From Limnohabitans sp. Rim47 (GTDB lineage Bacteria > Pseudomonadota > Gammaproteobacteria > Burkholderiales > Burkholderiaceae_C), in assembly GCF_001517545.1 (NCBI RefSeq), contig NZ_FBYA01000003.1, positions 136,128-200,127 on the forward strand: a stretch of DNA of 64,000 nt, in the 5' to 3' direction. Below the pieces are notes generated by a model that was not told where the DNA came from, searched no databases, and saw only the letters and a list, made by a program, of their open reading frames with translations. A program made the position numbers and the translations under genes. Below, in pieces: positions 9,059 through 17,423 of the stretch. The stretch's first letter is position 1, and the number at the start of each line of letters is the position of its first letter.

Positions 9059-10021
9059 TCAATCCACCCGTGCGCCACTGGCCTTGACCACGTTTTCATA
9101 GCGCGCCAGCTCTTTTTTCATGAAAGCGCCAAATTGCTCGGGTGTGTTGCCCACGGGTTCGGCCAGCAGTTGTGCGAAGCGGGTTTTGGTTTCGGGCGCT
9201 TGCAGCGCGGCAACAAAAGCCCTGTTCAGCTTGTCCACCACATCGCGCGGCGTGGCCGCAGGTGCGACCAAACCCCACCAAGTGTCGATAGAAAAGTCTT
9301 TCAAGGTTTCGCTCATGGCCGGAATGTCGGGCAGTGCGCCGCTGCGTTGCGCCGTGGTCACCGCCAGGGCTTTGAGCCTGCCCGCTTTGATGTTGGCCGC
9401 TGCAGTGGCCAGGTTGTCGAAGTTGAAGTCGACCTGCCCCGACAGCAAGGCCAGTTGGGCCGGGTTGCCCCCGCTGTAGGGGATGTGCACCGCAAAAATG
9501 CCTGCGGCACGTTTGAACATTTCACCCGCCAGGTGGCCCGCACTGCCGTTGCCACCAGAGCCAAAGTTCAGCTTGGCTGGGTTGGCTTTGGCGTAGGCCA
9601 CCAAATCGGCCAAGGTGTTGATGTGCAGGCGCTGCGCTGTTTCTGCGTTCATCACCAGCACGTTGGGCACGCGCAGCATTTGTGTGATGGGCGCAAAGTC
9701 GCGGCTGGCGTCATACGGCATCTTGGCGAACAGCCAGGGGTTGATGGCGTGCGTGGCGGTGGCGGCGATGCCGATGGTCAAGCCGTCGGGTGCGGCTTTG
9801 GCCACCAAGTCGGCGCCCAGATTGCCACCCGCACCGGGGCGGTTCTCGATGATCACGGTGCCCAAACTGTCTTTGACCCGCTCTGCCAGCGCCCGCGCCG
9901 AGACATCAATCGGACCACCCGGTGCATAGGGCACGATGATGCGGATCGGCTTGCCTTGCGCCCAAGCCGGGGCAGTCAAACTGGCAGTCAATGCGCTCAG
10001 GCAAAAATCACGGCGATGCAT
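9059..10021 (-). CDS. Bug/TctC-family periplasmic tripartite-tricarboxylate receptor
   Basis: Extracytoplasmic solute receptor of the Bug family, known to be greatly expanded in Burkholderiales. The 320-residue precursor starts MHRRDFCLSAL and carries a signal peptide ending around APAWAQ. The family blocks IRIIVPYAPGGPIDVSAR and ENRPGAGGNLGADLVAKA are intact. No TctA/TctB membrane genes are nearby, so it is an orphan receptor; its ligand cannot be told from the sequence. It faces the liv operon convergently. It is not a LivK-type binding protein and should not be taken as the missing subunit of that transporter. Confidence 0.92.
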   Translation of the reverse strand: MHRRDFCLSALTASLTAPAWAQGKPIRIIVPYAPGGPIDVSARALAERVKDSLGTVIIENRPGAGGNLGADLVAKAAPDGLTIGIAATATHAINPWLFAKMPYDASRDFAPITQMLRVPNVLVMNAETAQRLHINTLADLVAYAKANPAKLNFGSGGNGSAGHLAGEMFKRAAGIFAVHIPYSGGNPAQLALLSGQVDFNFDNLATAAANIKAGRLKALAVTTAQRSGALPDIPAMSETLKDFSIDTWWGLVAPAATPRDVVDKLNRAFVAALQAPETKTRFAQLLAEPVGNTPEQFGAFMKKELARYENVVKASGARVD

Positions 10022-10134
10022 GGTGCGTCCTATTCATGTGGTTCGGTGCGTGGGCTGCGAGGCGGGCCTGAACCGTTGCCATCGTATGGTCGCAAAAACT
10101 TCGACCGACACGAAATGACAACGCCACATTCCCT

Positions 10135-11175
10135 TCAGCTTTTCGCCTTGTCGGCCTCAGACGTGAACGAGTCAGCGTAAAACTCTTCTTCGGGCAAACC
10201 GCCTTGCGCCACATAGTCGCGCTTGGCCGAGTCCACCACGATGGGCGCACCACAGGCATACACCTGGTGGCCCGACAGGTCTGGAAAGTCTTGCAACACG
10301 GCCTGGTGCACAAAGCCCGTGCGGCCCGTCCATGCGTCTTGTGCCTCGGCATTCGAGATCACCGGCACATAGCGCAGGTGGGGCATCTCGGCCAAGCGGG
10401 CTTCAACCCAGTCAGCCATGTACAGGTCTGACGGACGGCGACCGCCCCAATACAGCGTGGCCGGGCGGGTGATGCCGCGGTGCTGCATGTGCTCAATCAA
10501 GGCCTTGATGGGCGCAAAGCCCGTGCCCGAGGCCAGCAGCACCATGGGTTTGTCGCTGTCTTCACGCAGGAAAAAACTGCCGTACGGGCCTTCGGCACGC
10601 AAGATGTCTTTTTCCTTCATGGTGGTGAAAACCGGGTCGGTGAACTTGCCGCCGGGCATGTGGCGGATGTGCAGCTCCACCGTGGGCGGTGCCACTTCCA
10701 GCGTGTGCGGGGCGTTGGCCATGCTGTAGCTGCGGCGCGAACCGTCGCGCAGCAAAAACTCGATGTACTGGCCAGCGTGGAACTTCATCACGTCATTGGC
10801 TGGCAACTGCAGTTTCAGCACGATCACATCGTGTGATTTTTTCTCCAGGCTGACCACGCGCACCGGCATCTTCTTGACGGGCAGGCCACCCTCGGCAGTG
10901 ACTTGCTTGGATTCGAGCACCACATCGCTTTGTGCTGTGGCGCAGCAAGTCAGCACCAAGCCTTGTGCTTCTTCTTCGTCGCTCAAGGCTTTGGCCTGGT
11001 GTGCGCCGTGCACCACGGTGCCCGAGATTTTTTTGCATTTGCACGAGCCACAGGCGCCGTCTTTGCAGCCGTAAGGCAGGCCGATGCCTTGGCGGATGCC
11101 AGCGGCCAACAGGGTTTCGTTGTCATCGGCAGTGAAGCTGCGGCCACTGGGCTGTACGGAAATTTGAAAGCTCAT
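10135..11175 (-). CDS. 2Fe-2S/FAD/NAD(P)H oxidoreductase (annotated in relatives as CDP-6-deoxy-delta-3,4-glucoseen reductase)
   Basis: Electron-transfer protein of 346 residues with three domains in order. First is a plant-type [2Fe-2S] ferredoxin domain with cysteines in GCKDGACGSCKC and TCCAT. Next is an FAD domain with RSYSMAN. Last is an NAD(P)H domain with GTGFAPIKALIEH and a CGAP motif near the end. This layout matches AscD/RfbI-type reductases and also phenol-hydroxylase reductases. No deoxysugar genes are nearby, so the sugar-reductase name is only by family. I start at the ATG at 11175, since MSFQISVQPSGRSF fits the ferredoxin N-terminus. It is divergent from the SDR gene. Confidence 0.85.
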   Translation of the reverse strand: MSFQISVQPSGRSFTADDNETLLAAGIRQGIGLPYGCKDGACGSCKCKKISGTVVHGAHQAKALSDEEEAQGLVLTCCATAQSDVVLESKQVTAEGGLPVKKMPVRVVSLEKKSHDVIVLKLQLPANDVMKFHAGQYIEFLLRDGSRRSYSMANAPHTLEVAPPTVELHIRHMPGGKFTDPVFTTMKEKDILRAEGPYGSFFLREDSDKPMVLLASGTGFAPIKALIEHMQHRGITRPATLYWGGRRPSDLYMADWVEARLAEMPHLRYVPVISNAEAQDAWTGRTGFVHQAVLQDFPDLSGHQVYACGAPIVVDSAKRDYVAQGGLPEEEFYADSFTSEADKAKS

Positions 11176-11222
11176 CTTTTGGGTATCCTTGAGGGGTTGC
11201 ATTCGACCCGGAACCCCTGATT

Positions 11223-12185
11223 TTGCCTTCAAACCAAACCCCCTTGGGCGCTTTGCCTGCCCGCTTCCGCCGCCAGCGCATCTTGATCGTGGGCTGTGGC
11301 GATGTGGGCTTGCGCACAGCAGGCCAATTGGGTGCGCCTCAAAGCCAGCGTGTGCGCTTGATGGCGCTGACCTCTTCGCCCGAGCGTGTGCGTTTGCTGC
11401 GGGCCTGCGGCATCACCCCTTTGCAGGGCAATCTGGACGATGCGCGCAGTTTGAAACGCTTGGCCGGCCTTGCCCACCGAGTGATTCACTTGGCCCCTCC
11501 ACCCACCGATCGCCGTGGCGAGTCTGAACGAGACCCGCGCAGCCTGGCCTTGGTGCGTGCTTTGCGTTTGCGCACGCCGCCACTGGCCCTCGTATACGGC
11601 TCCACCACGGGCGTGTATGGCGATTGCGCTGGTCAACGCGTTGGCGAAACGCGCCCTGTTAAACCGCACACACCCCGCGCTCAGCGCCGGGTCGATGCCG
11701 AGAGTTTGATGCGATTTTTAGGCCGCAGCGGCGTGCGCGTGTGCGTGCTGCGAATTCCCGGCATCTATGCGCCTGACCGCGAGGGCGGCACGCCCCGTGA
11801 GCGCTTGCTCAAGGGCACGCCCGTGCTGGTGGCCAAAGAAGATGTGTACACCAACCACATCCATGCCAACGATCTGGCGCGGGCTTGTGCCGCAGCTTTG
11901 TGGCGTGGCAAACCCCAGCGCGTGGTCAATGTGACCGACGACACCGATCTGAAAATGGGCGACTACTTTGACTTGGCCGCCAACTTGTATGGCTTGCCCA
12001 AGCCCCCTCGCATTTCACGCACCGATGCCAACGCAGCGTTGCCATTGATGTTGTTGAGCTTCATGAACGAGTCAAGGCGTCTGGACAACACCCGCATGAA
12101 GAAGGAACTGAAGATCCAGCTTCGCTATCCGCATGTGCGTGATGGCTTGAGCCCGCAAGGCGCCTTGTTTGCGAGGGCGCGATGA
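11223..12185 (+). CDS. NAD(P)-dependent epimerase/dehydratase-like SDR protein
   Basis: A 320-residue extended short-chain dehydrogenase-like protein. The Rossmann motif VGCGDVG is near residue 25, a YGSTTGVYGD segment matches the active-site Ser region, and RIPGIYAPDR resembles NAD-dependent epimerases of the YeeZ type. The substrate is unknown. The start is unusual: no ATG lies before the Rossmann fold, so translation probably begins at the TTG at 11223, or possibly the CTG at 11217. The stop overlaps the hslR start (ATGA), indicating coupling. A tyrosine of a classical YxxxK pair is not evident, so catalytic activity should not be assumed. Confidence 0.8.
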   Translation: MPSNQTPLGALPARFRRQRILIVGCGDVGLRTAGQLGAPQSQRVRLMALTSSPERVRLLRACGITPLQGNLDDARSLKRLAGLAHRVIHLAPPPTDRRGESERDPRSLALVRALRLRTPPLALVYGSTTGVYGDCAGQRVGETRPVKPHTPRAQRRVDAESLMRFLGRSGVRVCVLRIPGIYAPDREGGTPRERLLKGTPVLVAKEDVYTNHIHANDLARACAAALWRGKPQRVVNVTDDTDLKMGDYFDLAANLYGLPKPPRISRTDANAALPLMLLSFMNESRRLDNTRMKKELKIQLRYPHVRDGLSPQGALFARAR

Positions 12186-12583
12186 GCTCGTTGCGCATCG
12201 ACAAATGGCTGTGGGCTGCACGTTTTTACAAAACCCGCAGCATCGCCAGCGATGAGGTGGGCAAAAATCGTGTGCAGGTCAATGGACAAGATGCCAAGCC
12301 TTCTAAAGAAATCAAGCCGGGCGATACTGTGCGCCTGCGACAAGGGGCTGTTGAGCGCACGGTCGTGGTGCAAGGCGTGAGCGCTTTGCGCGGTCCGGCC
12401 CCGGTGGCGCAGTTGTTGTACACAGAAACCCCAGAAAGCATCGAGGCCCGCCAAAAAGCCGCCGAACAAAACCACCTAGCCCGCGAGCCCGCCCACAGCA
12501 TCGAGCAAGGCCGCCCCACCAAACGCGATCGGCGGCAAATCGAAAAGACGTGGGACAACCGTTGGAGTGCGGGGATCGATTGA
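12182..12583 (+). CDS. hslR: RNA-binding S4 domain protein, Hsp15-like
   Basis: Small RNA-binding heat-shock protein that in E. coli binds 50S subunits carrying stalled nascent chains. The 133-residue protein begins with the S4 fold MSSLRIDKWLWAARFYKTRS and the RVQVNGQDAKPSKEIKPGD turn. It ends in a basic tail, RPTKRDRRQIEKTWDN, that matches Hsp15. It overlaps the upstream SDR gene by four bases. A minus-strand tRNA-Leu with its terminator lies convergent downstream. Confidence 0.9.
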   Translation: MSSLRIDKWLWAARFYKTRSIASDEVGKNRVQVNGQDAKPSKEIKPGDTVRLRQGAVERTVVVQGVSALRGPAPVAQLLYTETPESIEARQKAAEQNHLAREPAHSIEQGRPTKRDRRQIEKTWDNRWSAGID

Positions 12584-12594
12584 TTTGAAACGCC

Positions 12595-12632
12595 CAAGAA
12601 AAAAGCCGCAAATTGCGAGAACTTGCGGCTTT
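12595..12632 (-). terminator. Rho-independent terminator of tRNA-Leu
   Basis: Ten-base inverted repeat AAAGCCGCAA (12602-12611) with TTGCGGCTTT (12623-12632). Read on the minus strand the stem is followed by a run of T, placed immediately after the tRNA-Leu 3' end. It may also stop hslR transcripts on the plus strand. Confidence 0.8.
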
Positions 12633-12636
12633 GGTC

Positions 12637-12721
12637 TGGTGCCCGGGGCCGGACTCGAACCGGCACGCCTTGCGGCGGGGGATTTTGAGTCCCCTGAGTC
12701 TACCAATTTCACCACCCGGGC
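12637..12721 (-). tRNA. tRNA-Leu (anticodon CAA)
   Basis: Read on the minus strand the gene folds as a class II tRNA. The acceptor GCCCGGG pairs with CCCGGGC, the anticodon stem GGGGA/TCCCC encloses the loop CTCAAAA with anticodon CAA, and there is a long variable arm and the T-arm GTTCGAGTC. The encoded 3' CCA is at 12639-12637. It decodes UUG leucine codons. It lies downstream of purT on the same strand but most likely has its own promoter. Confidence 0.95.
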
Positions 12722-12822
12722 GGTATTCGTGAAGACGCAAATTATGTCATATTTTTGCGCCATTCCGGAAGATGTGATGCAAAAATCAAAACTTCCTGTT
12801 CGCACCCATCGCCGTGTCAAAT

Positions 12823-12890
12823 CGCCAAGAGCCCAAGAGCCCAAGAGCCCAAGAGCCCAAGAGCCCAAGAGCCCAAGAGCCCAAGAGCCC
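12823..12890. repeat. Octanucleotide tandem repeat GCCCAAGA x7
   Basis: Seven perfect copies of GCCCAAGA run from 12831 to 12886, preceded by one degenerate copy (CGCCAAGA) and followed by a partial GCCC. The tract lies in the spacer between the purT stop (12951) and the tRNA-Leu 5' end (12721). No gene reads through it convincingly. The surrounding 230 bp contains no other feature I can support. Confidence 0.9.
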
Positions 12891-12950
12891 GCGACTCTGC
12901 CAGTCTTTTTGCTGCAACGTCGCGACCCGCACGGGTTTTGGGCTTGGCCT

Positions 12951-14084
12951 TTAAACCACGGCAATCTTGCCTGCGGCATCCCGTGCCCGTTGAAGTGCGT
13001 TGCTGCCTTTAGCCAAGGCCACGGCCATGCGGCGGTAGGGGCGGGTGGTGGGCTTGCCGAAAATGCGCACGTCCACGCCGGGCTCACTTAGAGCGGACTC
13101 GACACCGGTAAAGCGCGGGTCTTTGCCTTCTTTGTCGGCCAGCACCACGGCGCTGGCACCTTCCACACATTCGATCTGCGGGATAGGCAGGCCAAGAATG
13201 GCGCGCGCGTGCAGGTCGAATTCGCTCAGGTTCTGGCTGATGAGGGTGACCATGCCCGTGTCGTGCGGGCGGGGGCTTAGTTCGCTGAAGATGACTTCGT
13301 CTTTCGTTACGAAAAATTCCACGCCAAACAGGCCTGCGCCGCCCAGGTCGGTGGTGACTTTTTCGGCCATGTCTTGTGCGGCTTTCAAATAGTCGAGCTT
13401 CATGGGCTGGGGCTGCCAGCTGTATTGGTAGTCACCGCGCTCTTGAACGTGGCCGATGGGCTCGCAAAACAAGGTCTGACCGTTGCGCTGACGGACGGTG
13501 AGCAGGGTAATTTCAAATTCGAAGTTGATGAATTCCTCGACGATGACTTTTTGGCGATCACCACGCATGCCTGCGCAGGCGTAGTCCCAGCTGGCCTGCA
13601 CGTCGGCGGTGGTTTTGGCGACGCTTTGGCCTTTGCCCGATGAGCTCATGACGGGTTTGATGACCACCGGGAAACCGATTTCGGTGGCGCGGGCCAGCAG
13701 CTCGGCGGCCGAATCGGCGTAGCTGAACTTGGCGGTGCGCACGCCCAGGCCCACGGCCACGTCGCGGATGCGGTCGCGGTTCATGGTCAGGTTGGCAGCG
13801 CGGGCGCTGGGGATGACTTCAAAGCCTTCTTTTTCGACATCGAGCAGCACTTCGGTGCGTATGGCTTCGATCTCGGGGACGATCATGTCGGGCTGGTATT
13901 TGGCGATGGCGGCACGCAGTGGGGCTTCGTCGAGCATGCTGAAGACACAAAATTCGTCGGCCACTTGCATGGCGGGCGCACCCGCGTAGCTGTCGCACGC
14001 AATGACGTGGCAGCCCAGACGCTTGGCGCTGATGACAAATTCTTTGCCGAGTTCACCGGAGCCAAGGAGAAGAATTTTTTTCAT
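12951..14084 (-). CDS. purT: Formate-dependent phosphoribosylglycinamide formyltransferase PurT
   Basis: ATP-grasp enzyme that makes formyl-GAR from GAR, formate and ATP in purine synthesis, an alternative to the folate-dependent PurN. The 377-residue protein starts MKKILLLGSGELGKEF, a dinucleotide-like N-terminal fold. The ATP-grasp core includes FPVVIKPVMSSSGKGQ and the C-terminal signature FSELSPRPHDTGMVTLISQ. It is slightly shorter at the N-terminus than E. coli PurT (392). The ATG at 14084 lies two bases after the stop of the upstream kinase, so the two form an operon. Formate use implies some source of free formate in this cell (inference). Confidence 0.95.
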   Translation of the reverse strand: MKKILLLGSGELGKEFVISAKRLGCHVIACDSYAGAPAMQVADEFCVFSMLDEAPLRAAIAKYQPDMIVPEIEAIRTEVLLDVEKEGFEVIPSARAANLTMNRDRIRDVAVGLGVRTAKFSYADSAAELLARATEIGFPVVIKPVMSSSGKGQSVAKTTADVQASWDYACAGMRGDRQKVIVEEFINFEFEITLLTVRQRNGQTLFCEPIGHVQERGDYQYSWQPQPMKLDYLKAAQDMAEKVTTDLGGAGLFGVEFFVTKDEVIFSELSPRPHDTGMVTLISQNLSEFDLHARAILGLPIPQIECVEGASAVVLADKEGKDPRFTGVESALSEPGVDVRIFGKPTTRPYRRMAVALAKGSNALQRARDAAGKIAVV

Positions 14085-14086
14085 GT

Positions 14087-15085
14087 TCAGACCTTTTGGA
14101 AATCGGTGTGAATCGCTTGCATTTGCGTCGCCGTCAGGCGGTTGCCGTGTTGGCTGACCACGGCTGCTGCGGTGCGGTTGGCCAGCGCCGCAGCTTGTGC
14201 GGGCGTGTGGCCGTGGGTGATGCCGTACAAAAAGGTGCCGGCAAACATGTCGCCTGCGCCGTTGGTGTCCACCGCTTGGGTGGGCACGGCGGGCACTTCG
14301 GTCCGCTTGCCGCCTTGCACCACGATGCAGCCTTTGGGGCCACGCGTCAGGCACACGGTTTTGGCCAAGGGTGACAGCTGGCCGATGATGGCGTCGAGGT
14401 CGGTGGTGTCGCACCAGGTTTGCGCCTCTTCTTCGTTGGCAAACAAATAGTCCAGACCGTCGCCGATCATGGCCTCAAGGCCCGCTTTGCAGAAGTTGAT
14501 CATGCTCACGTCACTGAGCGTGAGGGCCGTCGCGACACGGTTTTCAATCGCGATCTGGCGGCCTTTGACGGCGGCTTCCAGGCCCGTGGGCGATGCGGCC
14601 AGGTAGCCTTCCATGTAATAAATCTGGGACTTTTCAATGTCGTGCGGGTGCAGAGCGCTGGCGTCAAGCTGCGCAGTAGCACCCAAAAAGGTGCACATGC
14701 TGCGCTCGGCATCGGGGGTGACCAACACCATGCAGCTGCCGGTTTGGCCTTCGGACGGGCGCGTGTGTGTCAGGTTGGTGGCCACGCCGTTGGCTTGCAG
14801 GTCTTGTGTGTAAAAAGTGCCCAGCTCGTCGTCGGCCACGCGGCACGAATAAAACGCCTGGCCGCCCAATTGCGCCAGCGCCACCACGGTGTTTCCCGCC
14901 GAGCCACCGCCTGTGCGACGCGCGTGCAAGCCCTGTACATGGGTCAGTAATTCGGCGCGTTGGGGGGTGTCGATCAGCGTCATGTGCCGCTTGCTCACGC
15001 CCATGGCGCTCAGCAGTTCGTCAGAAACTTCGTATTCGGTATCGACCAAGGCGTTGCCAATGGCGTAGAGGTGGTAATGGGACAT
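14087..15085 (-). CDS. PfkB-family sugar kinase, adenosine kinase-like
   Basis: Ribokinase-superfamily kinase of 332 residues. Start MSHYHLYAIGNALVDTEYEV matches bacterial adenosine kinase-like proteins. The PfkB glycine motif is RTGGGSAGNTVVALAQLGG. The C-terminal anion-hole and catalytic-base motif is DTNGAGDMFAGTFLYG, whose second Asp is the expected base. The gene is two bases from purT, which supports a purine-related role, but adenosine against another nucleoside or sugar cannot be settled by reading. The ORF opens further upstream; the ATG at 15085 is chosen because homology begins there. Confidence 0.85.
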   Translation of the reverse strand: MSHYHLYAIGNALVDTEYEVSDELLSAMGVSKRHMTLIDTPQRAELLTHVQGLHARRTGGGSAGNTVVALAQLGGQAFYSCRVADDELGTFYTQDLQANGVATNLTHTRPSEGQTGSCMVLVTPDAERSMCTFLGATAQLDASALHPHDIEKSQIYYMEGYLAASPTGLEAAVKGRQIAIENRVATALTLSDVSMINFCKAGLEAMIGDGLDYLFANEEEAQTWCDTTDLDAIIGQLSPLAKTVCLTRGPKGCIVVQGGKRTEVPAVPTQAVDTNGAGDMFAGTFLYGITHGHTPAQAAALANRTAAAVVSQHGNRLTATQMQAIHTDFQKV

Positions 15086-15141
15086 GGCGGCAGCGGTGAA
15101 GAAAAACAACGAGTTTAGCGGCTGCACTTGCCGGTTCTGCG

Positions 15142-15170
15142 GCCATGCCCGGCTTGACCGGGTGTCCACG
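15142..15170. repeat. Dispersed GC-rich palindromic repeat, copy 2
   Basis: ATGCCCGGCTTGACCGGGTG followed by TCCACG, between the kinase start and the radC stop. It matches the reverse complement of the copy at 45064-45092 nearly base for base and is a looser match to the copy at 9007-9034. Confidence 0.55.
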
Positions 15171-15182
15171 ACAGCCAGGGCG

Positions 15183-15854
15183 TCACATCAAGCCTTGTTC
15201 CGCCATCGAAAATGCCTGTCCTTGCCCCACGATGATGTGGTCAAGCACGCGCACGTCGACCAGAGCCAAAGATGCTTTCAATGTCTGGGTGAGGTGTTCG
15301 TCGGCCTTGCTGGGCTGCACCGAGCCGCTGGGGTGGTTGTGACTCAAGACCACGGCGGCGGCCTGGTGGTGCAGGGCACGCAGGACGACTTCACGCGGAT
15401 AAACGCTGGTTTGGCTGAGGGTGCCGCGAAAAAGTTCTTCTAGGGCCAGCAGGCGGTTTTGGTTGTCCAGAAACAGCACGGCAAACACCTCGTGGTTTTT
15501 GTGGGCCAGCTGCAGCTGCAGGTAGTGTTTGACGGCATCGGGCGTATGGAAGGCTTCGCGCTCTTTCAGCCGCTGGCTCAAAGCACGGCGGGCCAGCTCG
15601 AACACGGCCAACAGTTCAGCCTGTTTGGCGGGACCCAGCCCTTTGACCAATTTGAGCGACTGTGCTGTGGCCTGCAGCAGGCCCGCGATGCCGTCAGGCC
15701 CCAGCAGTTCTTCTGACAGTTGGAACACGTTTTTACCCGCCATGCCGGTGCGCAGCAAGATGGCCAGCAGCTCCACATCGCTCAGGGCCTGGGGGCCTCG
15801 GGCAAGCAACTTCTCACGCGGCCGCGCTTCGGCGGGCAAGTCCTTGATGCTCAT
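15183..15854 (-). CDS. radC: RadC family JAMM/MPN domain protein
   Basis: A 223-residue protein: an N-terminal helix-hairpin-helix-like region (KLVKGLGPAKQAELLAVFELA) then a JAB1/MPN metalloprotease-like domain. The metal motif is SHNHPSGSVQPSKAD, with the two His and the Asp in place. The historical link to DNA repair is not supported in E. coli; the true role is uncertain. The full family length is present. It is convergent with nothing; it lies upstream of the kinase-purT pair and divergent from fkpB. Confidence 0.92.
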   Translation of the reverse strand: MSIKDLPAEARPREKLLARGPQALSDVELLAILLRTGMAGKNVFQLSEELLGPDGIAGLLQATAQSLKLVKGLGPAKQAELLAVFELARRALSQRLKEREAFHTPDAVKHYLQLQLAHKNHEVFAVLFLDNQNRLLALEELFRGTLSQTSVYPREVVLRALHHQAAAVVLSHNHPSGSVQPSKADEHLTQTLKASLALVDVRVLDHIIVGQGQAFSMAEQGLM

Positions 15855-15924
15855 TCGAAGCCCCTCCCCGGAGCTGCCGTCGGTCCTTCTTGTCCCTTTT
15901 GCGGGGTGGGTCAGCCGGGCTTTT

Positions 15925-15930
15925 TACAAT
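15925..15930 (+). promoter_or_regulatory. Candidate -10 element for fkpB-ispH
   Basis: TACAAT in the radC/fkpB divergent spacer, 54 bp before the fkpB ATG. No good -35 lies at 16-18 bp; TTGCGG is about 20 bp upstream. The same hexamer recurs before several other genes in this window. Confidence 0.35.
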
Positions 15931-15983
15931 AGTGCCTTCTTTATGCCTGTTGGGCCGCGTTTGCGGCATTCCAGAAAACCCTT

Positions 15984-16427
15984 ATGTCCATTGTCGAATC
16001 CGGTTCTTTTTTGACGCTTCACTACCGCCTGGCTGGGCCGCAGGGGGACATCATCAACACGTTCAACGAAAAACCCGCGACCTTGTCGCTGGGTTCGGGT
16101 ACTTTGTCACCCGCTGTCGAGCAGCGTTTGTTGGGGCTTTCCGAAGGCACCCGGGTGGTGATGGAGATCCCGGCGGGTGAGGCTTTTGGTGAGCACATTG
16201 CCGATATGCAGCAATGGGTTGCCCGCAAGTTGCTGAATGAACTGGGTGACCCGACCGAAAAATACGCAGCGGGCGATGTGGTGCAGTTTCCGACGCCCGA
16301 TGGCCTGGGGTCTTATGCTGGCACGGTGCTGGAGGTGGGCGAGGCGGGTGCGGTGTTATTTGACTTCAACCATCCGCTGGCCGGACAGCCTGTGACCTTT
16401 GAGGTTGAACTGATCGGAGTGCTGTAA
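15984..16427 (+). CDS. fkpB: FKBP-type peptidyl-prolyl isomerase, FkpB/SlpA-like
   Basis: Cytoplasmic prolyl isomerase and chaperone of the SlpA group. At 147 residues it fits E. coli FkpB (149). It has the FKBP start (GSFLTLHYRLAG), the GTLSPAVEQRLLGLSEG motif and the inserted IF-domain region with GEAFGEHIADMQQ. The stop TAA overlaps the ispH ATG by one base, the same fkpB-ispH pairing seen in E. coli. Confidence 0.93.
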   Translation: MSIVESGSFLTLHYRLAGPQGDIINTFNEKPATLSLGSGTLSPAVEQRLLGLSEGTRVVMEIPAGEAFGEHIADMQQWVARKLLNELGDPTEKYAAGDVVQFPTPDGLGSYAGTVLEVGEAGAVLFDFNHPLAGQPVTFEVELIGVL

Positions 16428-17353
16428 TGACCGAGATTTTTTTAGCCGAACCCCGCGGCTTTTGCGCCGGGGTCGACCGGGCGATCGACATCGTGGAGCA
16501 CGCACTGGCCAAGTTTGGGCGACCCATTTATGTGCGCCATGAGATCGTGCACAACACCTATGTGGTCAACGACTTGAAGGCCAAGGGCGCGATTTTCATT
16601 GAAGAATTGTCAGATGTGCCGCCGGGCGCGACGTTGATTTTCAGTGCGCATGGGGTGAGCCGTGCAATTCAAGACGAGGCCCAGGCGCGGGGCTTTCGCA
16701 TTTTTGATGCGACCTGCCCTCTGGTGACCAAGGTGCATGTGGAGTTGGCCAAGCTGGACAAAGAGGGTTACGAGTTCATCATGATCGGCCACAAGGGCCA
16801 CCCTGAGGTGGAAGGCACCATGGGCCAGCTCGACAGCGGTATCCACTTGGTGGAAGACGTGGCCGATGTGGCCAAGGTGCAGCCGACCCAGACCGACTTG
16901 CTGGCTGTGGTGACGCAAACCACCTTGAGTGTGGACGACGCCGCCGAGATCGTGGCGGCCGTCAAGGCGCGTTTTCCGCAGGTGCGCGAGCCCAAACAAC
17001 AAGACATTTGCTACGCCACCCAAAACCGCCAGGACGCCGTCAAGCTGATGAGCCCGCAGGTGGATTTGGTGATTGTGGTGGGCAGTCCCACCAGTTCCAA
17101 CAGCAACCGCCTGCGCGAGTTGGCCGACCGTTTGGGCACCCCGGCCTATATGGTGGACAGCGCCGCAGACCTTGATGGCGCTTGGTTTGTGGGTGCGCAA
17201 AAAGTAGGCCTGACGGCAGGGGCCTCGGCCCCGGATGTGTTGGTGCAAGAGGTGATTGCGCGCCTGAGGGCCTTGGGTGCCGTGTCGGTGCGCACGCTGG
17301 ACGGCATTCAGGAAACCATCAAGTTTCCGCTGCCCAAGGGCTTGAAGCTTTGA
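16427..17353 (+). CDS. ispH: 4-hydroxy-3-methylbut-2-enyl diphosphate reductase IspH
   Basis: Last enzyme of the MEP isoprenoid pathway, converting HMBPP to IPP and DMAPP with a [4Fe-4S] cluster. The 308-residue protein has the three cluster cysteines at 13 (PRGFCAGVDRA), 97 (FDATCPLVTKVH) and about 195 (QDICYATQNRQ). The SPTSSNSNRL substrate-binding motif is also intact. It is translationally coupled to fkpB. serS follows 70 bp downstream, apparently with its own promoter. Confidence 0.97.
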   Translation: MTEIFLAEPRGFCAGVDRAIDIVEHALAKFGRPIYVRHEIVHNTYVVNDLKAKGAIFIEELSDVPPGATLIFSAHGVSRAIQDEAQARGFRIFDATCPLVTKVHVELAKLDKEGYEFIMIGHKGHPEVEGTMGQLDSGIHLVEDVADVAKVQPTQTDLLAVVTQTTLSVDDAAEIVAAVKARFPQVREPKQQDICYATQNRQDAVKLMSPQVDLVIVVGSPTSSNSNRLRELADRLGTPAYMVDSAADLDGAWFVGAQKVGLTAGASAPDVLVQEVIARLRALGAVSVRTLDGIQETIKFPLPKGLKL

Positions 17354-17410
17354 TGTTGGAAGACCGCTGGTCTGCCTTGTCCCTTTGCCATACCCTCGAA
17401 CGCGGGTCAC

Positions 17411-17416
17411 TACAAT
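17411..17416 (+). promoter_or_regulatory. Candidate -10 element of serS (possible leaderless mRNA)
   Basis: TACAAT ends only seven bases before the serS ATG at 17424. A transcript starting at the usual distance would begin at or next to the start codon. TTGCCA at 17385-17390 is the best -35 match but the 20-bp spacer is long. Confidence 0.4.
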
Positions 17417-17423
17417 CTCACCC

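Noticed and set aside
9059..10021. Substrate-binding protein for the liv transporter
   Set aside because: It is a Bug/TctC-type receptor by its VPYAPGG and ENRPGAGG blocks, on the opposite strand, not a LivK-type protein.
12831..12886. CRISPR array
   Set aside because: Units are 8 bp, directly abutting and without spacers.
12476..13087. Minus-strand frame with repeated GSWALGLL units
   Set aside because: Arises from reading the 8-bp tandem repeat as codons; overlaps tRNA-Leu and shows no start signal or relation to known proteins.
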